Of a DNA stretch of 64,000 nucleotides, positions 31,004 to 41,959 are shown in pieces (positions within the stretch are counted from its first letter, which is position 1; every line of letters begins with the position of its first letter). Source of the stretch: Nereocystis luetkeana (lineage: Eukaryota > Sar > Phaeophyceae > Laminariales > Laminariaceae); the NCBI GenBank assembly GCA_031213475.1, contig JARUPZ010000003.1, positions 10,319,963 through 10,383,962 on the forward strand, in the 5' to 3' direction. Both the position numbers and the translations under genes were made by a program. The notes beneath the pieces were generated by a model. That model searched no databases. It was not told the origin of the DNA and saw nothing but the letters and a program-made list of their open reading frames with translations.

Positions 31004-33312
31004 GGAATGTCGGGTCGAACAGCGCGCAAATTAACGAGGACGGAGGCGCCATCCCACCGTGAGATACCATCAGCGGCCACGTTAAAAATTCCACGTACGT
31101 GTTTTGCGTCAAAGTGCCAACCAGAGGACAACTCGAGCACCCCGAGGAGACGCATTAATGCGCCAGATCTCGGCTCCTTTCCCCCTCGACAACGCCGCAC
31201 CCACTCGACGGCTGCTTCGTTGTCGCCACGTAACAACACACAGTCCCCCATGGCGAACGGACGTTCATCACACGCAGATACGAGAACCCATGCAGAAACT
31301 ACCATGCCCAGCAATTCTAGAACGTTAATTGATATATCGTTCTCATCTGCAACGGACTTACTCGATCCACAAAATCGAGACCGCTCTCCTGCGTCAAGCT
31401 CGTATCGCCAATACACCCCAGTTTCCAAGCAAAAACCCCCGACAGCGGTTTTAGATGCGTCCGAAAAAAGAGTACGTCTAGGGGGGCGCTCAAGCAAATT
31501 ATACATCGGAGCCGACAAGGTTCCTCCGCGCGCGTCCCACCCTTCCTCAACGAACCACCGCCAGAACTCGAGGTCACCATGGAACTCGGGTCCCAGGGCA
31601 AGACGCCGCCCGGGGTTTGCCATACGGCAATCAAAATTAGCTCCGGCGGCAATGCGCGGCATACCAACTGAAGCTAACAAGCGGTTAACGAAAAAACGCC
31701 CCGGACGTACGGCAAAGGAAACATGCATGAGGAAGCCAACGAGCTGCGACACCTGCTTCGCAGAAGCAGATGCACGAGACGAGGGCCACTCCTTGAGGAT
31801 ATTGTGCAGCTTGAGGCGCTTATGGGGCGGCAACGTGACCGTAAGCGCCTCAGTATCAATGATCCATCCCAAAACGTCCAGTTGCGTGTCCCAATTAGTA
31901 ATTTTCCTGGCTGACAGGAGGGGCGGATCGGAAACACCACGTTCGCCCAACAGGCGAAAGTGGTCCGACGCCAGTGACTGTACAGCACGCAAGCAACGGC
32001 GGCCGTCCGGCCACCATTGCAACTCGACGAGAATGCCATCGTCCACGTAGTACCTCACAAAAAAATTGCTCCCGGTGTTGCCCCCTGAACCAGGAACGGG
32101 CCCACACTCACGCGGGATAGCAACGACCCGAACTCCCCGCGGCGGGGAGAGTTCAACGTGCGCAACGGCGGCAGCCCCTTGTTGGGAAACGTCTGCGCCT
32201 TGAAAGGTAGAGTGGGTATGAGCATGCTCGAGCGCAGATGCCATTAACCCCCAAAACCCAGGACTATTGCGCCAACCAAACTGCAAGCGCAAATCCACGA
32301 CAACGTGATCACCGAAAACGTATCCAAAATTCGGCGCGCCTGCCGGATCAACCAAAACCTGCCGAAAGGCGTCTTTGACATCCACACGGCACAACAGGAT
32401 TCGAGCGCGACTACCATGCGTCTGTCGCAAAAACAGCACCCATAACAGCACATCACGAAGCACATGGCCGAGCTCGCACGATGGTGCGGAGTCAAAGTCA
32501 GTGTCACCATTAACGCTGGTCCGACCGCCCTCGCGCGCAAACGTAAGATCGTGAATCATCCTTAATTTGGGTTCGAGAACGACACTCAGCGGTGAAAGGC
32601 GAAGACCCTGAATCTCGTCTGCATATCGCAAATCAAACACCACCGCTCGGCCGTGCACCACGTCTGCGCATATCTTATTGTGGATATCCCCCGCATGCGT
32701 GGCGACGACCGGGTGATTACCATACTCGAGTTCTGTGGTCAAATCCCCCCCCCGTGCGACGCCGACAGGCGCGCCCGGCGCCAGCACACGAAGCAACAAA
32801 GAAATACGAGGGAGTTTCTTGATCTCACCAAACCAGTGCTGTACGACAGCAACGTTAATATGCGGAGAGAAAATTGAGGAGCCGATGGTGGACAGAAAAA
32901 GGTGAACACTGCCTCGACACTGCCGCAAGAGTGAGGAGCTGAGTGACGCGACCTGATCGAGGCTCGCTGAGCCTCGCGCAGACACCGCTTGCACCACTAC
33001 CTCCCGAGCGGCAAGCCACGCTTCTACCTCATCTACTCGCAACGCATCCAGACGCACGTCGCCGACCGCACCTTGCACGTACGCCATGTCAACTGGCGAA
33101 TAACTCGCACGCACGCCCACACCCGTACCTTTATCTGAGAAGGGAACCGAACCCGGAGTCACAGCGACGCGATCACGCCCGACGCCGCCATCGCCAGCCA
33201 GAGCTCCTAACGCACGCCCACGCAACCCCCCCGCTTCTTCGCGGGTGGCCGGCCGAGTGCCCGTTCCACCACTGGCGACGTGCGCCGTCGCCGCTCCGCC
33301 ACCGGCCCGCAC
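30874..33312 (-). CDS. Reverse transcriptase/RNase H of the retrotransposon
   Basis: 812 codons. RT motifs include LLCRVDVKDAFRQVLVD and the catalytic FVRYYVDDG. Further on, the RNase H domain shows LFSDASKTAVGG, INVLELLGMV and LRGDNEAAVEW. The polymerase copies element RNA into DNA. No integrase or protease domain is present, as expected for the tyrosine-recombinase group. Confidence 0.9.
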   Translation of the reverse strand: MRAGGGAATAHVASGGTGTRPATREEAGGLRGRALGALAGDGGVGRDRVAVTPGSVPFSDKGTGVGVRASYSPVDMAYVQGAVGDVRLDALRVDEVEAWLAAREVVVQAVSARGSASLDQVASLSSSLLRQCRGSVHLFLSTIGSSIFSPHINVAVVQHWFGEIKKLPRISLLLRVLAPGAPVGVARGGDLTTELEYGNHPVVATHAGDIHNKICADVVHGRAVVFDLRYADEIQGLRLSPLSVVLEPKLRMIHDLTFAREGGRTSVNGDTDFDSAPSCELGHVLRDVLLWVLFLRQTHGSRARILLCRVDVKDAFRQVLVDPAGAPNFGYVFGDHVVVDLRLQFGWRNSPGFWGLMASALEHAHTHSTFQGADVSQQGAAAVAHVELSPPRGVRVVAIPRECGPVPGSGGNTGSNFFVRYYVDDGILVELQWWPDGRRCLRAVQSLASDHFRLLGERGVSDPPLLSARKITNWDTQLDVLGWIIDTEALTVTLPPHKRLKLHNILKEWPSSRASASAKQVSQLVGFLMHVSFAVRPGRFFVNRLLASVGMPRIAAGANFDCRMANPGRRLALGPEFHGDLEFWRWFVEEGWDARGGTLSAPMYNLLERPPRRTLFSDASKTAVGGFCLETGVYWRYELDAGERSRFCGSSKSVADENDISINVLELLGMVVSAWVLVSACDERPFAMGDCVLLRGDNEAAVEWVRRCRGGKEPRSGALMRLLGVLELSSGWHFDAKHVRGIFNVAADGISRWDGASVLVNLRAVRPDIPWQEQDLGGAGTSLCTSVLASNSCETPLRPRLNALIRGILAHG

Positions 33313-33363
33313 CGCCGCCGCCCCCCCAGGTGTTGGCCCAACCGACGGGAAGGGCCCGTGTCT

Positions 33364-34865
33364 TCATCCCGAACCCGAGCCACCACCACCCCCGGCCCCC
33401 CCGCGACCACCATCTGGGCGGAGCACCAGAGCCCGCGTCCCGCTGGCTTGCGCCGCCGCTCCACCTCGCGTTCCCCCAGTTGGAGCCGCCGATCCGCCGC
33501 CGAGAAGAGCTGCAGGAGAGGAAGAGTTGGCCGGGGTATTCGCATGCACGAATTTGCAGTCTGAATACCGGCATAGGCCCGTGGAAGCAAACATCCTGCA
33601 CAGCGCGGCGCTCTTCTTTCTGGGCGGACCCGTCTTGGCAGGGGCGAGGCTCTGGCCCCGCTTGGGTGCCCCATCCCTGCTGTCGCGTGGAACTTGGAGA
33701 CCTTCCACGAGCTTCAGGACGTCGCCACCGGACGAGCAAAAGTTGCGTGTCCGGCCAAACGCTGGGACGGGCGGCGCGTCAAACACGGCGTTGAACTGAG
33801 GGGGAACAGTCAACGGACGAACTTGCTGGGCGAACCTCATGAGGTCGTTCACCCATAGGCACAGGTCGTCGTTTACCATGTCGCTCATAACAGCCCGCGC
33901 CGCGGAGCCGGAAAGCAAAAGGATGTTGCTTAGAGTATGCCGGCGAAGACCGGCCGTCGCGGATGTGAACGAGACGTCGACGGGTGCCAGCCGGTCCAGG
34001 CACGCGCGGTCGTCGGCGACGTCAGCCGAGAGTCCAACTGCAAGAACCGCCATAAGAGCCTGTCGCAAGAGGTCCAGGCGGTCAGCGACAAACACCAGGT
34101 GGTCGACAGGGCGGTCACGTCAAAGTTGCTGACAGCGCGAAGCTGAGCCGCCACCCCCGCCGTAACGTCGACGCTCTCACCCACAAATGACTGAATATCT
34201 GCGGCCGACTCGCCGAGGTTCGGAGGCAAGCGTCCCCGAAGCAGCCAGTGTTTGCGTGACGACATTTTCTTCCACAGGGCCGTGTCGTCAGTCAGCTGTG
34301 ATTTCTGGACGTGCCGCTCCCTCTCATCCCCGCCGTCTCGCACGGAAGGCTCACGGTCGGCAAAGTTGTCCACAAACTGCTGAATCAGGACCTCGACGTC
34401 GGCGGTCTTGGATGCGCCGCCGGCGACGGCGTCCCGAAGGCTCGCAACAGACAGGAGCACGTTGTCCAGAGATGACTTGACGCCGAGGATCTCCGTATCC
34501 ATGCGGGAAAACTCGGAGGACACCTGGTTTTGCCAATGCCGCACGTCAGCTGTCGATACCACACCCCCCGAGGCTGCCGGCATAGATGGAGGATAAGCCG
34601 TAGCAGCAGGAGTAGCAGCCGCAGCAGCAGTAGTAGCAGCAGCATCGTTGGCCTGGCGAGAGGTCACAGCAGCGTCGGTGGCCTGGCGAGCCTCGGCTTC
34701 GGCTCGTCCAGCACGGCGTGCGTCGACCTCCGCTTGCACAGCAGCTACAGCAGCATGAGCATTCGCCTCGGCTTGTGTTTGCGCAGCAAACAACGCAACC
34801 TGCACACCTCGCGCCGCAGTAGCCGCGCTGGCACCGGCCTCCGGCGACTTGCTCTCGTCGGACAT
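33364..34865 (-). CDS. Gag-like region of the retrotransposon
   Basis: The N-terminal part is Ala/Glu-rich and likely coiled-coil (AEANAHAAVAAVQAEVDARR). The C-terminal part has a CCCH-type zinc finger (CRMFASTGLCRYSDCKFVH) and a low-complexity Gly/Arg tail, consistent with nucleic-acid binding. It lies directly after repeat A1. Confidence 0.7.
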
Positions 34866-34915
34866 CCCGAACTCAAAGTAGTCTGTATCACACCTTGAAC
34901 CTGTAGCGTTGCCTA

Positions 34916-35128
34916 ACTCAAACTAGTCTGTATCACACCTTGAACCTGTAGCGTTGCCTCTGCTTCACTGCGCTGTTGCGTGTAGGCTGCGGCTACGTAC
35001 CAGACAAGGTGTATGTACCAAGGGCTACGATTCACGCTACCGTGAAACATCGCATTCATCTGATTGGCTAAACTTCTTACGTACGTACAAAACTCACATT
35101 CTCTCATTCTTCCGAGAATACTCTGCTT
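34916..35128 (-). repeat. Split direct repeat A1
   Basis: 213 bp, nearly identical to 29348-29553 apart from a ~12-bp indel near the start. A partial duplicate of its inner edge lies at 34870-34914. Confidence 0.9.
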
Positions 35129-35191
35129 CCTATTGCAGGGGGCAATAATAATAGGTATCGATATGCAATAATAGCCCAACCTATTATTAGG

Positions 35192-35330
35192 CTTGCCATC
35201 CGACAATAATATGCAGCACGAGCTTCAACATTTTGACCATTCAAAACATTCCTGAAAGAAAAAATCCCCGGACACAAAGGTTACCTATCCACGAGGTCTA
35301 TCTATCTTCTATGTCTACTTCCTTTTATTG
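35192..35330 (+). repeat. Repeat D solo copy
   Basis: Starts 'cttgccatccgacaat' and contains 'aacattcctgaaagaa', matching the termini of the element at 42464-43470. Confidence 0.75.
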
Positions 35331-35341
35331 ACAGACCAATA

Positions 35342-35344
<3 letters not shown>

Positions 35345-35374
<30 letters not shown>
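35345..35374. repeat. (TA)n microsatellite
   Basis: Fifteen TA units. Confidence 0.95.
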
Positions 35375-35380
<6 letters not shown>

Positions 35381-35454
35381 CAATATTGGCTATTGTCCAG
35401 CAATTACAAAGCAAAATCGTTTTTTTAACGAAAAATAGTCAACAAGAATCACCA

Positions 35455-35595
35455 ATTTTCAGTTGATTGATTAATCATGATTATTTTTTTAGATATTCAA
35501 ATAATCACGGAAATATAATCATGATTATGATCGATCATCATAATAATCACGGTTTAAAAACGTGATTAGTCATGACTGCTTTAGTTGATTACCAA
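35455..35595. repeat. AT-rich palindromic repeat (AATCATGATT), copy 2
   Basis: 'ttaatcatgattattt', 'ataatcatgattatgatcga' and 'aaacgtgattagtcatgac' match the words of 25770-25885. Confidence 0.7.
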
Positions 35596-35765
35596 CCCCA
35601 ATGTGCAGTCAATGCGCACTGATACGGATATTTTAGTTTGGATATTCGGGTAAGCGTAATATATACCAGGTACCTGGTACCTGGTATGCGGATAGATTTC
35701 GAGTCCGTCATACTCGTACTACTAACTTGTAGTACGGTATAATATTTATCCAATGTATCACCACA

Positions 35766-36170
35766 AGCAATGTTGCTATAATAGGACGTACTGTCAGCCA
35801 GTACAACAGCCAAGTAGATAGATGCGCCTACCACAAGTAATGTTGCTATAGGACGTACTGTCAGCCAGTACAACATACAATCAGATGCGATTACCTTATG
35901 GAATGTTTCTATAGGGTGTATTGTCAGCCAATACAACAGCGAAGTAGATTAGCTTACGGACCATCAATGGGTAATAATGAGAAGGAAGGAGCAAATACAG
36001 CAAATAAATAGAGTAGACAAGCTGAAAGTTGGCACGGATGGGTATCAAGAATGTTGCTATAGGACGGACCGTCGGCCAGTACAACAGCTGGTACTATACC
36101 CAAGTAGATTAGCTTACCACCACTAGGAATGTTGCTATAGGACGGACTGTCAACTCATACAATAGCCCTT
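35766..36170 (+). repeat. ~66-77-bp tandem repeat, five copies
   Basis: Copies of 'aatgttgctataggacg(t/g)ac' start at about 35766, 35832, 35898, 36049 and 36126, followed by 'tgtcagccagtacaacagc'. Individual copies carry small extra insertions, such as 'ggtactatacc' in the fourth. Confidence 0.85.
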
Positions 36171-37120
36171 AGAACAGCTTATCTGCTCTTAGCATGGGCA
36201 TTGTACGGGATGATCAGGCGAAGGTCAGCCCTACCTCTATCACTCCACTCCTCTCCACTCACTCCTCTCCTCTCTATTTATCTTCTCTTGATCTCTGAGA
36301 TCAGCATTATTTTATGAGCCTATATTTATAATCGCCAATAATTTCAGACCATCTCTTTGCTTCTTCTATCACAAGTGATTAAAGTGATCTTCACAGACAC
36401 TTCGGTGCCGCCTTTGCCATATATCTTCACTGATACAGCATCGATCGACACAACATACATGCATCACTCTTTCAGGTTATATTGTGATGAAACTCTCGAT
36501 GCCCAGTTCCTTCGATGTTCCGCAATGACAACCACCATCTATCTATCTCTCGCACTGATCGCCCGCACCTTATCTCCGCCCACCGGAGGAGAGCGGTGTC
36601 CTTAGTTAGGCGTATGTATGTATACACTTTTTGTCTTGTTTCGACCTTCTTCAGCAACAAACAACTTCGATACAACAACCAGGAAAAAGGGCTTGCACAA
36701 TAATACTGTTATGAGCGATGTGGGGATGGCGGGTAACCACTCCACGGACGCCTTCTTCTGCTGCTTGCTGTATGTAACTGTGATCTGATCCTTCCACGCT
36801 CTTTCTTATCCATGCCTGGTGTGTATAATATAGCACACTTATTTATGCCATCCGACGCGTCCGACGGTAGGCGTAGCGCCTACTTTTTCTTGCTGAGGAG
36901 TTATACACTACTAATAGTAATAGTTAATCACAACCAAGTCGCCCATAAACAAACTGATTTTCGAGAATATCTAAAAGTAAGTAAGTGCGGCCCGATGGAC
37001 ATAAAGAAAGGCCTGACGTCCACACACAAATAAATATCATGAATAATATTGCCAGAATCTTGCGGCATTTCAACGATATTGAGCCCGCGGGGAAGACCCG
37101 TTCTACTACGATAGAGATAT
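36171..37120. other. Unassigned stretch
   Basis: CT-rich tract at 36235-36290. A reduced copy of the repeat C lead-in ('gacgcgtccgacggtaggcg') lies near 36856. Small open frames only. Confidence 0.4.
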
Positions 37121-37124
37121 AGCA

Positions 37125-37365
37125 CATTTATTTCTGCTATTATTTTTTTTCCCGAAAGACGGGATTCCTCGACCCCCACAAATCGTCGGAATGTCAATCT
37201 TGATTTCGAAAAAAACGTTTCGTAGGCTTGGGCCATGGGATTATTCGCCGCGATTCATTTTGATTTTTGCTGAAGCCAGTTTTCGGGTGAGGTATGTGGA
37301 GCTCCTTAAGGGAGGAGCCTCAGAATTTTTAGGGGGAACCTCTATCATAGGACGCCTCTGAATCA
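37125..37365 (+). repeat. Dispersed repeat C, copy 1
   Basis: 'tagcacatttatttctgct', then 'cgaaagacgggattcctcga', 'aatcgtcggaatg', 'ccagttttcgggtgaggtat' and 'ggagctccttaagggaggag'. The strong core is shared by four other copies. Confidence 0.85.
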
Positions 37366-37439
37366 GACGTTTTCTTTTTAAAGAAAAAGTGCCACACCCC
37401 TATCGTAGCACCGACTCCGTGTGGCTTTTATGCGCCACA

Positions 37440-37700
37440 GGTACTGCTACGGACGCGTTCTACGGTAGAGGTAGCACATTTCTGCTAAAATGATTTCTGA
37501 ATGATGGGTTTTCTTAAAACCTAATATCGTCGGAATGAAAATCTTGTTTCGAAAAATGACGTTTTTGTGTGCTTGGACCATGAGACTACTCATCGGGATG
37601 CATTTTGAGTTTCCCTGAAGTCAGTTTTCGGGTGAGGTATGGAGCTCCCTGAGTGAGGAGCCCCAGGAAAAATAGGGTGAACCTCTATCGCAGAACCCCT
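37440..37700 (+). repeat. Dispersed repeat C, copy 2
   Basis: Same order of words as copy 1 ('atcgtcggaatgaaaatctt', 'gtcagttttcgggtgaggta', 'ggagctccctgagtgaggag'), more diverged. Confidence 0.85.
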
Positions 37701-38400
37701 CTACGGTCGGAAATGCATGAGGCGAGTAAGTTATCCTCGTGATACATCGTGTACTAATGTTGTAGGCAACAGATGTGATGCAACGGGAGAGCGGTGGTGG
37801 TGGTGTGTGGCCCTCAGCACATACAGCACACGAAAAAAAAGGGCCTATAAAGATTAACAACGTTGTGCCCATGTGACACTTGTTGTATCAAACTATACGG
37901 ACCAGGTACTTTTCGATCAAACAATCTACCAGGTTTCGTTTCCCTGATCGTTGAGACCCTCGCGCTTTTGTGGGCTGTAGGCTAAGTCCGATTTCAGGTT
38001 TCTTGTGAGAAGGCCGGTGGGTAGTCTATTACGGGGGACCGTGGTAAACTGTTGAGCAGAGTAAATCGTTGCCCTGCTGTTCCCTAGGTGTTGCCATTCA
38101 CCTGGTAGTATTTTCGTAGTTTTGTGTTGATGTTTTGATTAAACCTACATAACACAGCAGCGCGGGGAGTAGACTCGTCAAACAAAGACACAACGGTCGC
38201 CACTACTAGTACTTCAGTATACATACTCGAAATCTATTCCGTAAAGCAGCCTAACACAGGGAAAGAAACATCACGAGCCGATCGAAAGGTGCTGTGGCAC
38301 AGTATAGGAAGGGTCAAAGCACATGACCCTGCCGCAGGCGTGAAAAGGCGCTGCATCTAATCTACGCGGGGCCGTTTACTCTAACCCGCCCGGGCAGCCC
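37701..38400. other. Unassigned stretch
   Basis: Contains a half copy of MITE family A at about 38026-38050 ('ctattacgggggacc') without its partner arm. Otherwise nothing recognised. Confidence 0.45.
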
Positions 38401-38406
38401 GGCCCC

Positions 38407-38468
38407 AAACGCAACGCAACGCAACGCAACGCAACGCAACGCAACGCAACGCAACCCAACCCAACCGA
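38407..38468. repeat. (AACGC)n pentanucleotide repeat
   Basis: About ten AACGC units grading into AACCC and AACCG. Confidence 0.95.
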
Positions 38469-38893
38469 ACCAAAGATGCCGTGACACGTTTGCTACACCA
38501 AACCCGATGCCGACGCAGAGAGGCAGATTGGGGTAACCGAATCCGATTCGAAACGCGCTGCATCTAAACTACGCGGGGTCTCTTCCCCTAACCCCCCCGG
38601 ACACAAGGACCCCTATTATAGCGGTCGGAGTTGCAGCCGCGTTTACGAGAGACCCTGCGCCCTGGCCGAACCACCGTCTTTCGCACCAGCCGGTGACGTC
38701 GACGGCTTTGCGCTCGCGACCGAAGCCGAAACCGTGCTCGCGGCCAAAACCGTTCTCGCGGATAAACCTGCGCTTGCGGATAAACCTGCGCTTGCGGGCA
38801 ACCCCACCGTGCTGTCTGTGCTGCTTGGCGAATCAACGCTCGTGCTAGCGGGAGACCCCACCGTGCTGTATGCCCTGTTTAACAAACCAACGC

Positions 38894-39160
38894 TCACACT
38901 TGCGCTCCGATACGTGGATGACGTGCGCGATCTGGGTTCTGCTGTAAGATCAGAACAGCGGAGCGGACGATGCCCGCCCTCTGCTCATAGAAGCAATATT
39001 CGAAGAAGCAGAAGTCTGTCTCACCCTGACCCGACATGTCAAAGACAGCTGAGCGGTCGCAATTGTAGCACTCGAACGAGGTGGTGTCCGTGATGGTAAG
39101 ATGCCGGCAAGCCTCCCCATTACCGTGGAAGTACTTCCGCCAACCACGCCCAAAGGGTGG
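38894..39160 (-). CDS. Possible Cys-rich terminal exon, low confidence
   Basis: A minus-strand frame without its own ATG reads GWRKYFHGNGEACRHLTITD, then SFECYNCDRSAVFDMSGQG and TDFCFFEYCFYEQRAG, ending in a stop. Six Cys in about 45 residues and aromatic-rich spacing look protein-like. The opposite strand is also open (38734-39093), with an 18-bp tandem duplication reading ADKPAL twice. No splice acceptor could be fixed. Confidence 0.25.
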   Translation of the reverse strand, partial: PPFGRGWRKYFHGNGEACRHLTITDTTSFECYNCDRSAVFDMSGQGETDFCFFEYCFYEQRAGIVRSAVLILQQNPDRARHPRIGAQV

Positions 39161-39329
39161 TCACACGCCAAGACATGAGCTGCCTTGACGATGGGAGAAC
39201 AGGGTACACATTCGCGACGACTCCTGCAAGACCCGCAATAGCGACGATGAACAGCCAGGAGACGGGGAGTCAAGCGGAAACCATCAGAAGAGTACGAGGG
39301 CTTACGAATAGAACTTCATACGAATACCA

Positions 39330-40060
39330 CTAGTAAAGCAGGAAGCATCGGAACGTGGCGTAGCAGCGGTCGTACCATTAGTATAGCAAGAAGCATCGGA
39401 ACGTCGGTGGATTAGTGGTCGGATTGGGGGTGGGGGTGGTTTGGGTGGATAGGTTACTTGGGTGTTCGCCACATACATAGCATTGCAGCATGAGCTTGTG
39501 GTCAGCGAACACAACCCGAAGCATGAGTAAACATCGGAACGTCGGTAGTGTGGCTATACACGTATGCCGGCCCCGATGGCGTGGCAGCTGTCGTACCACT
39601 AGCACAGCAGTAAGCATCGGAACGTCGGTAGGTAAGTGGGCGGATTCGTTCAAGATCAAACGTGTTGGGAGTATGGGTGGGTCTAGTGGATAGGTGGGTT
39701 GTTTTTTCGCTACATAGCGTTGCAGCAAGGGCCGGGGGTCAACAAACATAGCCCGAAGCATGAGTAAGCATCGGAAAGTCGGTGGTGTGTACGTGTACCG
39801 GCCTCGCCGGCGTGGCAGCTGTTGGTTGTCGTACCACTAGTACAGCCGTATGCATCGAAACGTCGGTGGGTTAGTGGGCGGATTAGTTCAAACTAAAACG
39901 GCTATGACCCCCCCGTCTGCTTTTATCATACAGCAAGATATCAAAAATGCGAAACTTTGGGTGGTTTGGGTGGAGAGGTAGATTGGATTTTCGCCACATA
40001 GCGTTGCAGCATGGGCGGGTGGTCAACAAACACAACGTAAAGTACGGGTATAACGGTTCT
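39330..40060 (+). repeat. ~220-240-bp tandem repeat, three to four copies
   Basis: The anchor 'agcatcggaacgtcggt' with a preceding 'gtcgtaccactagtacagc' recurs at about 39379, 39599 and 39837, with a truncated copy at 39330. Each continues into 'gcgttgcagca(a/t)gggc(c/g)ggg'-type sequence. Confidence 0.85.
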
Positions 40061-40199
40061 ACGGGGCGTTTGACGCACCTTCTCGCAGCAGCAGCAGCGC
40101 TCAACGCCCACGGCACCAATGCCAGTCCCGGCGGACTCTGTGCACGCACACACAAACGAAACCTTCTCGTGCTTGCTCGTGTGGTTGTAATTCGTAAAG

Positions 40200-40810
40200 T
40201 ATCAAACGTTTTTTTTTTTTTTAGTTCTACTTAATAACAAAACTCAACTCTACGAGTACTCGTAGGCAGACTGCGCCTGTCCACGGTAACGGTCGGGCCG
40301 TGCCCCTCAGACATGGTGCAGGTGGCGTTGCCAAGCCCACCCTCCTACTGATCTGGGGACGGAAAAGCAAGAGAAGATCTGCCGTGGGTGTCCTACAGCA
40401 GTATTGATGTATTAATAGTATAGTGGTGGCACTTGTCATAACGTTTTAATATTTTTTTAGTTACTACCTAACGAAACCCGACTCTACGAGTAGTACTCGT
40501 AGGCAGAATGTGGCTGTCCGCAGCAAAGCAGCGTTCGGGCGGCGTGTACCTAAGACATGCTGCACGTGTGGTATTTTGTCAGGCCCGCCCTTCTACTGAT
40601 CGGGGGACGGAGAAGCGGGAGAAGCTCTGCTGGAAAGGTCGTACAGCAGTAGTTGTGGTAGCACTAAGTCTTACTACGAGAACCTCTGTGGGACATTCAG
40701 CGCAACACTGCCGTATTCCCCACGCAACAATGAATGGTAGACCTACGTTATTCGGGGAACGGTAATAGAGGGCGTTTGACACACCTTCTAGCAGCAGCAG
40801 CCTCCTTCCG
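40200..40810 (+). repeat. ~240-bp tandem duplication continuing the array
   Basis: Copies at about 40210-40430 and 40450-40660 share 'ctacgagtactcgtaggcag', 'ctactgatc(t/g)ggggacgga' and 'gtcctacagcagta'. 'gggcgtttgac(g/a)caccttct' plus AGC triplets occurs at 40059 and again at 40768, suggesting a larger ~709-bp unit. Confidence 0.8.
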
Positions 40811-41449
40811 ACCCTTGCTGCGCGCGGCGTGCTTCCGAGACCGTGCGTCCGTAACTCTTGGTGCGCGGGCTTCCATGCTTGCGAGTCTTTCCGATCGAGC
40901 AGCAATTGCTCTGGGACCTTGCACGGCGTCAAGAACTTCCGAATTGCTGCTGTTGTTATCACAGGTTTGATAAGTACTACGATTTACTGTGGGCCGGGAA
41001 GCGACCCTGCCATAAAATGCCACAGAATATATCGCAAACCAGACGCGACCTTGCACGGCCGTTCGCGGGCGGCGAGCAACGGCCTCATTAACGCCGTCGA
41101 TCAATCGCGCTGAGCGGGCCATGCTTCTACCAGATGATCTCACTTGCGTTACGGTCGATGCGCTGTAGTAGCCAATTTGCGAAATATTTCGCTGCTCGTA
41201 TCGACTCCGGCACGAGCGATTGTCTAACAGCGATTTTCCTGCGGGTGGGGCTGGGTCGCGTAGCTCAAGGCGCAGGGCTCCGGTGAATCCGAAAGTTGGC
41301 CCAGACTGCTTGCATGTGTATCCGCTGTCGATTCGCGTGGTATACACGTCAATATCGGGGGCGGTTTGGGACCAGATTTTTGCGATGACATGCGTTTCCT
41401 TTTGAGGGGGGACAGACAGACAAGTTTCGATTTTCCGCTATAGAACTCC
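40811..41449. other. Unassigned stretch
   Basis: A 199-codon minus-strand open frame (40748-41347) overlaps the repeat array and is rich in Arg/Ser/Ala without motifs. Probably not a gene. Confidence 0.35.
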
Positions 41450-41561
41450 TATTACGGGGGGGATCATAGTAGTTAGGACAAAATGTTGTTAGTAAAAAAA
41501 GATAAATATGTAGGTTTTTGTGTCCAACTTAGGTCCTACTTACTATGTTCCCACGTAATAT
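41450..41561. mobile_element. MITE family A, copy
   Basis: 'tattacgggggggatcatag' on the left and 'ctatgttcccacgtaata' on the right. The centre 'gataaatatgtaggttttt' lacks the TACCWGGTA word. Confidence 0.75.
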
Positions 41562-41675
41562 AGGTGAACCTAGGGAATATGACCAAATGTTGTTACAACA
41601 GTATTAATAGTAAAAATAGCGAAACGTATAAGTGTTTGTGTGTCGTAGGTCCTATTTGAAATGGAACCCAGTATC
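41562..41675. mobile_element. MITE family A, degenerate copy
   Basis: The internal order 'gaccaaatgttgtt...gtaaaaat...gtcgtaggtcctattt' matches the family, with an extra 'cagtattaata' inside. The right end is decayed. Confidence 0.5.
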
Positions 41676-41959
41676 ATTATTAGTATCGGTATCGGACAGA
41701 AATATGCACCTGGTAGGACTCCCTGTCGGAGCTGTGGTCGGGGGGGGGGGGGGGGGGAGGACAACAATACGACCTACCAGGTAAAATAAAGCAGAGGTGA
41801 TACTGTAGTCTAGTCCACAGGGGTCGGACATATGGAATATATATTCCGCATGAAATTGTTGTATTTTTAGGAGACGGTGCTCGTGGTTGTTGTTCTCACA
41901 TTAACTCACAATACAATGCAGTCCGTGGTCGCAGGACAGGCTCCAAAACCTCTGGAGTG

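Larger units (their letters stand above)
28668..35128 (-). mobile_element. Tyrosine-recombinase retrotransposon (Ngaro/PAT-like), looks whole
   Basis: In minus-strand order: repeat A1 (34916-35128), gag-like region (33364-34865), reverse transcriptase/RNase H (30874-33312), tyrosine recombinase (29840-31003), repeat B1 (29552-29730), repeat A2 (29348-29553), a ~500-bp segment (28848-29347), repeat B2 (28668-28847). Split direct repeats and a tyrosine recombinase in place of an integrase define this group. No methyltransferase domain was seen, which fits Ngaro better than DIRS. The B copies differ at only a few positions and the long frames are intact, so the insertion is probably young. Confidence 0.85.
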
